From contig NZ_QAJR01000017.1 of the NCBI RefSeq assembly GCF_003852545.1, positions 13,056 through 77,055 of the forward strand: a stretch of 64,000 bases of DNA, in the 5' to 3' direction. Positions 58,168 through 64,000 of this stretch are shown here, piece by piece (position 1 is the first letter of the stretch; each line of letters begins with the position of its first letter). Below the pieces are notes generated by a model. It made no database searches. It worked only from the letters and a program-made list of their open reading frames with translations, and was not told the DNA's origin. The DNA comes from Acidovorax sp. FJL06. GTDB taxonomy: Bacteria > Pseudomonadota > Gammaproteobacteria > Burkholderiales > Burkholderiaceae_C. Made by a program: the position numbers and the translations under genes.

Positions 58168-58859
58168 GGCGAGACTCCTTCTTTCACAAACCGGTTGTCG
58201 AGCTGGCCCAGGCCCTCGATCTCGATGCGCACCTGCTGGCCTGCGCGCACGCGCGGGGCCCCGGCGGACACCCCCAGCAAAAGCACGTCGCCGGGCGACA
58301 GGGTCATGAACTCGGTGACATCGGCCAGCAGGCGCGCCACCGTGCGCCGCCGCTCGCCCGTGGTGGTGCTGTGCACGAGGGCATCGTCCACCCAGACACG
58401 CACCTCCAGGACATCGGGGTTGCCCACCGCGCCGCAGGGCACCACCGCAGGCCCGGTGGGGCAAAAACCATCGCGCGCCTTGAAACGGATCGAGGGCCGG
58501 TAGAACAGGTCATGCGGCACGCTGATGTCGTTCACGATGGTGTAGCCCGCCACATGGGCCAGCGCCTGCTCCGGCGCCACGCGGCACGCGGTGCGGCCGA
58601 TGACGATGCCCAGTGAAGCACCGATCTCCAGCTCGGGGGCATCAGCGGGCACCACCACGGCATCCCCATGGCCCGCCAAGGTGTTGCGCGGCTTGATGTA
58701 CAGCACCGGCGCCTGGGCAGGCGCCTTGTAGGGCGGCTGCTCGGCAGCAGCCCCGAGCGCGGCAATGGCGGGCCCGTGGTTGAGCAGGGTTCCGTACACC
58801 ACCCCGGACAGCCGGTAGGGCGCTACGTCGAACTCCAGATGGCGTGGGTCTGAATGCAT
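58164..58859 (-). CDS. hpaG1: HpaG1: FAH-fold decarboxylase/isomerase subunit
   Basis: First gene of the homoprotocatechuate operon (231 residues). FAH fold with YIKPRNTLAGHGDAVVVPAD, E-rich metal segment PELEIGASLGIVIGR and AGYTIVNDISVPHDLFYRPS. The C-terminal segment SPGDVLLLGVSAGAPRVRAG lacks the TGTPEG motif of hpaG2, the usual difference between halves. The ATG at 58859 lies about 19 bases from the predicted transcript start, with no clear Shine-Dalgarno. It is divergent from hpaR. Confidence 0.93.
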   Translation of the reverse strand: MHSDPRHLEFDVAPYRLSGVVYGTLLNHGPAIAALGAAAEQPPYKAPAQAPVLYIKPRNTLAGHGDAVVVPADAPELEIGASLGIVIGRTACRVAPEQALAHVAGYTIVNDISVPHDLFYRPSIRFKARDGFCPTGPAVVPCGAVGNPDVLEVRVWVDDALVHSTTTGERRRTVARLLADVTEFMTLSPGDVLLLGVSAGAPRVRAGQQVRIEIEGLGQLDNRFVKEGVSP

Positions 58860-58871
58860 GGCGATTAATTG

Positions 58872-58914
58872 CTAATATGTGAGTATCTTATTTGCTAACA
58901 TGTTAGTAAGTCAA
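58872..58914 (-). promoter_or_regulatory. hpaG1 promoter with two HpaR-type operator palindromes
   Basis: On the minus strand TTGACT (58909-58914), an 18-base spacer, then TAAGAT (58885-58890). The spacer contains the perfect palindrome CTAACATGTTAG (58895-58906). A second, imperfect copy CTAATATGTGAG (58872-58883) lies 23 bases away, over the expected transcript start. Both are preceded by TTG (TTGCTAA). The arrangement fits repression by the divergent MarR protein HpaR, bound at two sites two helical turns apart. Confidence 0.8.
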
Positions 58915-58990
58915 CGCCTGTCGCTTGTTTTTTGTCCGGGTTTACACGGGTGCCCAGGCCCCCGGCCCGTTTCGAGGATGATTCACGTTT

Positions 58991-59461
58991 ATGGACTCAC
59001 AACCACTGGACCTCGTCCACCACCGCAACCTGCCACTGCTGTTCCTGCAGGCCCGCGAGAGCGTCTTTGCACGCTTCAAGCCCATCCTCAACACGGCCGG
59101 CCTCACCGAGCAACAGTGGCGCGTGGTCCGTGCGCTGCTGGACCATGGGCCGCTGGAGCCCCGCCAGATCGGCGACATCTGCCGCCTGTCGAGCCCCAGC
59201 CTGGCCGGCATCCTGGCGCGCATGGACGACCTGGGCCTGGTGCTGCGCGAGCGGCTGGAAAACGACCAGCGCCGGGTGCGGGTGTCGGTCACCCCCAAAG
59301 GCCAGGCCCTGGCCGCCAGTCTGGCGCCCACCATCGAGGCCACCTACCGCGAGCTGGAAAACCAGCTGGGTGTCGAGTTCATTGCGCACCTCTACACCAC
59401 GCTGGACGAAGTGATTGCCAAGCTCGGCACGGCCGCCGACAGCGAAGACGGCAACTGGTAG
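58991..59461 (+). CDS. hpaR: MarR-family repressor of homoprotocatechuate genes
   Basis: 156-residue winged-helix regulator. N-terminal HRNLPLLFLQARESVFARFK and LTEQQWRVVRALLDHGPLEP are typical of HpaR. The DNA-recognition helix is in ICRLSSPSLAGILARMDDLG, and the wing in RLENDQRRVRVSVTPKG. It probably senses homoprotocatechuate or a pathway intermediate and releases the operators at 58872-58906. The Shine-Dalgarno GAGGA lies 12 bases before ATG. It is transcribed away from hpaG1. Confidence 0.92.
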   Translation: MDSQPLDLVHHRNLPLLFLQARESVFARFKPILNTAGLTEQQWRVVRALLDHGPLEPRQIGDICRLSSPSLAGILARMDDLGLVLRERLENDQRRVRVSVTPKGQALAASLAPTIEATYRELENQLGVEFIAHLYTTLDEVIAKLGTAADSEDGNW

Positions 59462-59532
59462 CCCGGCGCGCCACGCCGTTGCCCGGGGGCGATGCGCCTG
59501 GACCTGCCTCTCCCTGCCCGGCCCGCTCGAAA

Positions 59533-59558
59533 ACCCGCAGTCCGCAGCGGGTGGTTTT
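59533..59558 (+). terminator. Candidate rho-independent terminator after hpaR
   Basis: ACCCGC/GCGGGT form a 6-bp GC stem with an 8-base loop, followed by GGTTTT, 72 bases past the hpaR stop. The stem is short and the T-run only four, so this is a moderate-strength candidate. Confidence 0.5.
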
Positions 59559-59628
59559 GTGATGGAATCACGCGCTCTTTTCCGAGCGCTGCAAGCCCGC
59601 GAAGAATGGGCCCCAATGGAGACACAGC

Positions 59629-60579
59629 ATGAAATGCGCGACCCACGAAACCCATGGTTTGCCGCTGCGGCAACAGCTCCAGCAATGGCAGTCGGCCTCG
59701 GACCATTACTTTGGCCCCTTGCAGGCGCAGGCCATGGGCGACGAGCCCTTTGATGCGCGCATGAAGGCCTGGGAGGCCGGTGCATTGCGCATGCTGACCA
59801 TCGACGCCCCCGCCCACCGCATCCTGCGCGACCGCGCAGCCAGCGACCCGCGCCACGACAGTTTCAAGCTGCTGCTGCAGCTCAAGGGCGTAAGCGAAAT
59901 CCGCCAGCGCGACGCGAATTTCAGCCTGCAACCCGGCGACTGGAGCCTGTACGACCCGCGCGTGCCCTACACCATCACTTCGCAGGAATCGATCCGGCAG
60001 CTGGTGGTGCAGATTCCGCGTGGCAAGCTCGGTCACCTGCCGCTCGGATCGCTGCACACCTGCGAAGCCGATGCCCCCGAACTGCGGGCCCTGCACCAGG
60101 TGCTGTCGTCGTTTCTGGGCGCATTGGCAGCGCAGCTGAGCACCCTGCCCGACACCGTGGGCGAGCCCCTGTCGGAAACCACGCTGGGCCTGCTCGCGCA
60201 GGCGCTGCAGGCCCAGCGCGGCGATGCGCCCGAACGCATGCCGCTGCCCGAGGCGATGCGAGCGCGCGTGCGGCAGTACATCCAGAGCCACCTGGACGAC
60301 GCCGACCTGACCGTGGAGCGCATCGCGCAGGAAATGCGCTGCTCCAAGCGCTATCTGCATACCCTGTTCCAGGGTGAAGCCCACACGCTGGATCGCCAGA
60401 TATGGCTGTCGCGGCTCGAACGCTGCAAACAGGCCCTGGTGGGTGCCAACACGTCGAAGGTCTCTATTTCAGCGCTGGCCTATCGCTGGGGCTTTAACAG
60501 CAACGCGCATTTCTGCCGCCTGTTCAAGCAGGAGTTCGGCTGCACACCGAGCGAGTTTCTGAAGCGCGGCATTCACTGA
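59629..60579 (+). CDS. AraC-family transcriptional regulator (FeaR-like)
   Basis: 316 residues. The N-terminal 200 are an AraC-binding-like sensor domain of the kind found in FeaR (FKLLLQLKGVSEIRQRDANF, LQPGDWSLYDPRVPYTITSQ). The C-terminal HTH_18 has two helix-turn-helix units (LTVERIAQEMRCSKRYLHTL and SISALAYRWGFNSNAHFCRL, then FKQEFGCTPSEF). GGAG lies 7 bases before ATG. It sits after hpaR on the plus strand and faces the ABC receptor gene. FeaR-type regulators control aromatic amine and aldehyde oxidation; a role in feeding the hpa pathway is plausible but unproven. Confidence 0.88.
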   Translation: MKCATHETHGLPLRQQLQQWQSASDHYFGPLQAQAMGDEPFDARMKAWEAGALRMLTIDAPAHRILRDRAASDPRHDSFKLLLQLKGVSEIRQRDANFSLQPGDWSLYDPRVPYTITSQESIRQLVVQIPRGKLGHLPLGSLHTCEADAPELRALHQVLSSFLGALAAQLSTLPDTVGEPLSETTLGLLAQALQAQRGDAPERMPLPEAMRARVRQYIQSHLDDADLTVERIAQEMRCSKRYLHTLFQGEAHTLDRQIWLSRLERCKQALVGANTSKVSISALAYRWGFNSNAHFCRLFKQEFGCTPSEFLKRGIH

Positions 60580-60670
60580 GCCCTTCCTCCCCGCCACGGG
60601 GCGCGCTGCCTCGCTGCGCGCGGGTGGTCGGCGCGCGTGTCGAAGGGAAGTTGACCCGTTGCCCAGACAG

Positions 60671-61870
60671 CTATTCCGGCACCACGATCCAGCTATGGTG
60701 CGCGATACGCCAGCGGCCGTTGTCCAAGCGTACCGGCAGCGTCGCCCGGTTCGGGTTGTGGGTGTCGCCCTCACCGAACTGGAACGGCGTGCCGGCTGAG
60801 GCCAGCTCCATCGGGGGCATCTGCTTGAAGGCTTCGGTAATGCTCGCGCGGGTGATCTCGCCCTGGATCCCGCGCAGCACGCGCACGAACACCTGCGCCG
60901 CCATGTAGCCGCCCTGCGAGAACGACGACAGCGGCACCTTGCCGCCTCGCATCACCGCCCGCCAGTCGCTGAGCCAGCCCGAGCGGCTGGACCAGGGCTC
61001 GAACTCCGACATCGCGTAGATGGGGCTGGCGGTGGCATCGCCGAGCACGCTGGCCACCCGGTCGGTATAGGCCGGTGTGAGAAAAATCCGTGGCATCACG
61101 GTCACGTCGTGCAGACCGCGGCCAGCCTGCATCCATCCGATGACCATGGGTTCGACCCCGGTGTAGACGACGGCGTCACAACGCTCGCGCACGACCTGCT
61201 GCCACAGCAGAGCGGGGTCGGTGCCACCAGTGAAGACAGCCACCAGCGCTGGCTTTCGGCCGACACGCTGCGACCAGTCCGCGATCACACGCTGGTACGC
61301 GGGCACCGTGCCCTGCAGTTCGAGCAGCAGTACGCAGGGCCGCTGGCGCTTCAGGACGTCGACGGCAAACTGCAGTGCCGTGGCGACCGACAGATACGGC
61401 CCCGTGTTGACGGGGGCAATGTTCGCCGACTCAAAGCAGGCCGGCTCCACACCCGTGCCCTGGATCGACACAACGCCACGGCGTGCATATTCCGCGGCAT
61501 TGGCGGCGCAATCGACGATGCTGGCACTGCCCACCTGCGCCACCACGTTCAACGTGCCAACCAGCTTGCGCGCCGCCTGCCGCGCCTGCTCGGGCTCCCC
61601 CTTGTCATCTTCGACAACCAGCTTCAGGGGTCGGCCCTGCACGCCGCCTGCGGCATTGATCACCTCGAAATATGCGCGCACCGCGTCGGTGGATTCCGGG
61701 AAGGCCACCGGGCCGCTGAGGCTGCTGATCGCACCGACCACGATGGGTGGCCGAGGTGCGGCCTGCGCCAGTGCCCGGTCCGTACACAGCAGCAGAGATA
61801 CGGCCAGCGACAGCCCCCTCCATGCGCTTGGGTACGCAGGCACCGATCGGCCCGTTGGCTTGTCTTTCAT
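60671..61870 (-). CDS. ABC transporter substrate-binding protein (Liv/HAAT type)
   Basis: 399-residue periplasmic receptor with a signal peptide ending near ALAQA (about residue 37). Domain start PPIVVGAISSLSGPVAFPES; EVINAAGGVQGRPLKLVVED follows, as in type I family-6 receptors. It is the last gene of a minus-strand transporter unit with livF, livG and livM upstream. The ligand is unknown; the context next to aromatic catabolism suggests an aromatic acid. It converges with the AraC gene (91-base gap). Confidence 0.9.
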   Translation of the reverse strand: MKDKPTGRSVPAYPSAWRGLSLAVSLLLCTDRALAQAAPRPPIVVGAISSLSGPVAFPESTDAVRAYFEVINAAGGVQGRPLKLVVEDDKGEPEQARQAARKLVGTLNVVAQVGSASIVDCAANAAEYARRGVVSIQGTGVEPACFESANIAPVNTGPYLSVATALQFAVDVLKRQRPCVLLLELQGTVPAYQRVIADWSQRVGRKPALVAVFTGGTDPALLWQQVVRERCDAVVYTGVEPMVIGWMQAGRGLHDVTVMPRIFLTPAYTDRVASVLGDATASPIYAMSEFEPWSSRSGWLSDWRAVMRGGKVPLSSFSQGGYMAAQVFVRVLRGIQGEITRASITEAFKQMPPMELASAGTPFQFGEGDTHNPNRATLPVRLDNGRWRIAHHSWIVVPE

Positions 61871-61909
61871 GCTGTTCCCTCGTGGACGGGTTGCCTTGTC
61901 GGGGCGGGC

Positions 61910-62623
61910 TCAGGCCGCCAGATAGCTGCTGTGCAGGATGTCCGGCTGCTCGCGCAGGGTCTGTGCGGGGCCGCCAAACGCCACCCGCCCCCGCTCAAGC
62001 ACATAGGCATCCTGCGACACCGCCAGGGCCACACTGGTGAACTGCTCGATCAGCAGCACCCCCACGCCCTGCGCCGCCACCTGCTGCACCAGCGCCACCA
62101 GCCGCTTGACCACCGTGGGCGCGAGCCCCAGCGACAGCTCGTCGAGCACCAGGTAACGTGGCCGCGCGATCAGGGCCTGCGCCACACACACCATCTGCTT
62201 CTGCCCCCCAGAGAGCGAGCGGCCCAGTGCGTTCAGCTTCTCCGAGAGCTCAGGCATCACCGCCAGCACACGGTCTACCTCTGCCTGCACCTGGCGTGCG
62301 GGCCAGGCCGTGGCTGCGGCGCGCAGGTTGTCGCGCACCGACAAGTCCCCGAGCACGCGGTGCCCCTCGGGCACCACCGCCACCCCCGCGGCGCGCACCG
62401 CCTCGGGCCTGCGCCCCGACAGCGCCGCCCCGTCGAGCTCGATGCTGCCGGACACCAGGGGCAGCGCCCCCGCCAGCGCCATGACCAGGCTGGACTTGCC
62501 CGCCCCGTTGGCCCCCACCAGCGCGGTGATCTGCCCGGGCGCCACCTGCAGCGACACCCCATGCAGCACGTTCTTGCCACCACGCTGCACCACCAGATTG
62601 TTCATACTCAGCATGGTTTTCAC
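61910..62623 (-). CDS. livF: ABC transporter ATP-binding protein, LivF type
   Basis: 237-residue cytoplasmic ATPase. Walker A GANGAGKSSLV (about residues 37-47), canonical signature LSGGQKQMVCVAQAL, Walker B RYLVLDELSLGLAP, and the switch histidine position occupied by GVGVLLIEQF (glutamine, usual in LivF). It overlaps livG by four bases. Partner of LivG and LivM, feeding a Liv-type permease. Confidence 0.94.
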   Translation of the reverse strand: MKTMLSMNNLVVQRGGKNVLHGVSLQVAPGQITALVGANGAGKSSLVMALAGALPLVSGSIELDGAALSGRRPEAVRAAGVAVVPEGHRVLGDLSVRDNLRAAATAWPARQVQAEVDRVLAVMPELSEKLNALGRSLSGGQKQMVCVAQALIARPRYLVLDELSLGLAPTVVKRLVALVQQVAAQGVGVLLIEQFTSVALAVSQDAYVLERGRVAFGGPAQTLREQPDILHSSYLAA

Positions 62624-63330
62624 TCCTCCGTACCGAGGTAGGCGCGGCGCACCGCAGGGTCTTCAAGCACCTCATGCGTCGGGCCCAGTGCCAGGCGCTG
62701 GCCGAAATCCAGCACCAGGGTCTGCGTGCAGGTCGCCTTGATGAGGTCCACGTCATGGTCGATCAACAGCACCTGCGCACCGCAGAAATCCTGGATGCCC
62801 AACAGCGCACGGCGTAGGAAGACGGCCTCCTGTTCGGTCAGGCCCGCACCGGGTTCGTCGAACAGCAGCAGGCGGGGTGCGCCCACCAGGGCCTTGGCCA
62901 CCTCGACCATGCGCCGCTGGAACAGGTTCAGCCGGGCCCCCAGCACCGTGGCCACAGGGGTCAGACCCACGTAGTCGATCACGCGCCCCACCTCGGCCTT
63001 GGCGCGCGCGCGCTCGTGCGGCACATGGTCCAGCATGGCCAGCACATTGCTCCACACATCCAGATCCTCCACCACCTGCTCGGTCTGGAACGAACGCCGC
63101 AGCCCGAAGCGCACACGCTGCGCCGGCGTGAGGGCCAGCAGGTCAGCGCCGTCCACCGCGATGTGGCCGGTGCGCGGCTGCACCAGCCCGCTGAGTACAT
63201 TGACCAGCGTCGTCTTGCCCGCACCGTTGGGGCCGATGAGGCCACACACCGGGTGGTCCAGCACCGCATCCAGCTGTGTGAGGGCCTTGACGCCGCCAAA
63301 CTGCACCGTCAGGTTGCCGATGGCGATCAT
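62620..63330 (-). CDS. livG: ABC transporter ATP-binding protein, LivG type with atypical signature
   Basis: 236 residues from MIAIGNLTVQFGGVKAL; the longer open frame above covers livM. Walker A GPNGAGKTTLVNVLSG, Q-loop region RRSFQTEQVVEDLDVW, Walker B RLLLFDEPGAGLT and the H-loop LLIDHDVDLI are intact. The ABC signature, normally L-S-G/Y-G-x-Q, reads ARLNLFQRRMVEVAKAL, without the glycine and serine. Paired with LivF, whose signature is canonical, this would give one standard and one degenerate ATP site. It overlaps livF and livM by four bases each. Confidence 0.92.
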   Translation of the reverse strand: MIAIGNLTVQFGGVKALTQLDAVLDHPVCGLIGPNGAGKTTLVNVLSGLVQPRTGHIAVDGADLLALTPAQRVRFGLRRSFQTEQVVEDLDVWSNVLAMLDHVPHERARAKAEVGRVIDYVGLTPVATVLGARLNLFQRRMVEVAKALVGAPRLLLFDEPGAGLTEQEAVFLRRALLGIQDFCGAQVLLIDHDVDLIKATCTQTLVLDFGQRLALGPTHEVLEDPAVRRAYLGTEE

Positions 63331-64000
63331 GGGGCGCTCCCTGCAGCCCAGCGGGCCCGCACGCAGTTCAGAAGGCCGAGCACCTGCCCGGCCACGCCCT
63401 CCTGCGCCGTGATCAGCGCATGCAGCAAGGCCGCGCCAAAAAAGACCATGGCCAGAAAGCCGTTGACGTTGAAATCGGTCAGCAGCGACGGCACCGCACG
63501 CAGCAGCAGGCCCGCGATGAGGGCGCCCAGCCAGTGGTGCACGCCCCCCACCACCGACAGCGCGAACAGCATCACCGACTCGCTGGCCCCGAAGGCCCGC
63601 CCGTCCAGCTGCCCCACCCCACCTGCCAGCAGGGCACCGCCCACACCGGCACAGAAGCCGGCCAGCGCGAAGGCCCAGGTCTGGTAGAGCAGCACGTTGA
63701 CCCCGGCCCCCACGGCGGCGGCCTCGCCCCGGCGGATCAGCGCCCAGGAGCGGCCCGCGCGCGTGCGGCGGTGCAGCTCGATGAGCGCCAGCACGGCCGC
63801 CAACCACAGCGCCACGTAACGCAGGTAGGCAGAGTCGGAGGTGGCCACCGCCGGGCGCGCCATCAGCAGGCGCTCGCTCCCCTCCACCCGGCCCAGCCAG
63901 CCCGGGCCGCCGTCCGGAAAACCCACGACCGTGATCACCACCTGAAAGCCGCCGGCGAGCATGAGGGTGACCAGGGCCAGGTACAGCCCCTTCAGGCGCA
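63327..64000 (-). CDS. livM: Branched-chain-amino-acid-type ABC permease LivM (N-terminus beyond window)
   Basis: The frame runs in from the right edge (first visible residues RLKGLYLALVTLM) to the stop at 63327: 224 codons of a membrane protein with repeated hydrophobic segments. FALAGFCAGVGGALLAG, FALSVVGGVHHWLGALIAGL and the coupling helix region RAGRSWALIRRGEAAAVGAG are characteristic of LivM. The 5' part, and presumably livH, lie outside the window. The stop overlaps the livG start by four bases. Confidence 0.9.
   Translation of the reverse strand, partial: RLKGLYLALVTLMLAGGFQVVITVVGFPDGGPGWLGRVEGSERLLMARPAVATSDSAYLRYVALWLAAVLALIELHRRTRAGRSWALIRRGEAAAVGAGVNVLLYQTWAFALAGFCAGVGGALLAGGVGQLDGRAFGASESVMLFALSVVGGVHHWLGALIAGLLLRAVPSLLTDFNVNGFLAMVFFGAALLHALITAQEGVAGQVLGLLNCVRARWAAGSAP

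Overview
The window reads as chromosome of a high-GC betaproteobacterium of the Comamonadaceae, most like Acidovorax or a close relative. The evidence is the gene order tpiA-secG-tRNA-Leu-nuoA..N-DUF2818, the protein sequences, and two short dispersed repeat families that I recognise from Comamonadaceae intergenic regions. No rRNA, CRISPR array, transposase, integrase or phage gene is visible.

Layout. (1) 1-17.2 kb, minus strand: a quinone oxidoreductase, tpiA, secG, tRNA-Leu(GAG), the complete 14-gene complex I operon nuoA-N and, cut by the left edge, a DUF2818 membrane protein. (2) 17.2-21.3 kb, minus strand: pnp, rpsO with its terminator, and a PLP aminotransferase. (3) 21.4-29.4 kb, plus strand: a small secreted protein, then a type IV pilus minor-pilin operon with two tandem FimT/GspH pseudopilins, PilV, PilW, PilX, the large adhesin PilY1 and a PilE-type pilin. 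(4) 29.4-34.1 kb, plus strand: ribD, an ammonium transporter behind a near-perfect sigma-54 promoter, and a phospholipase D-family lipoprotein. (5) 34.2-43.3 kb: dusC, a methyltransferase, a GNAT acetyltransferase, three unrecognised proteins, a LuxR-type response regulator overlapping a hybrid histidine kinase, and a coniferyl-aldehyde-type dehydrogenase. (6) 43.4-47.7 kb: clpB with a sigma-32 type promoter, moaE without moaD, and three small conserved-looking proteins. (7) 47.7-60.6 kb: a homoprotocatechuate (3,4-dihydroxyphenylacetate) meta-cleavage operon hpaG1-G2-E-D-F-H-I. It is interleaved with two Bug/TctC-type periplasmic receptors and followed by a succinate-semialdehyde dehydrogenase and a Liv-type receptor. 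It is controlled by the divergent MarR regulator hpaR and flanked by an AraC regulator. (8) 60.7-64 kb, minus strand: a branched-chain-amino-acid-type ABC transporter (receptor, LivF, LivG, partial LivM).

How the parts work together. Regions 1-2 are housekeeping energy and RNA metabolism. Region 3 builds the tip and minor components of type IV pili. Region 7 converts homoprotocatechuate to pyruvate and succinate semialdehyde, and the adjacent dehydrogenase takes the latter to succinate. The 4-hydroxyphenylacetate hydroxylase genes hpaBC and the membrane subunits TctAB for the two Bug receptors are not in the window.

I did not find a convincingly new system. The best leads are the receptor-rich hpa operon with a clear HpaR operator/promoter overlap, the non-canonical LivG signature motif, the isolated adhesin-repeat-like protein, the repeat element absorbed into ribD, and the orphan moaE.
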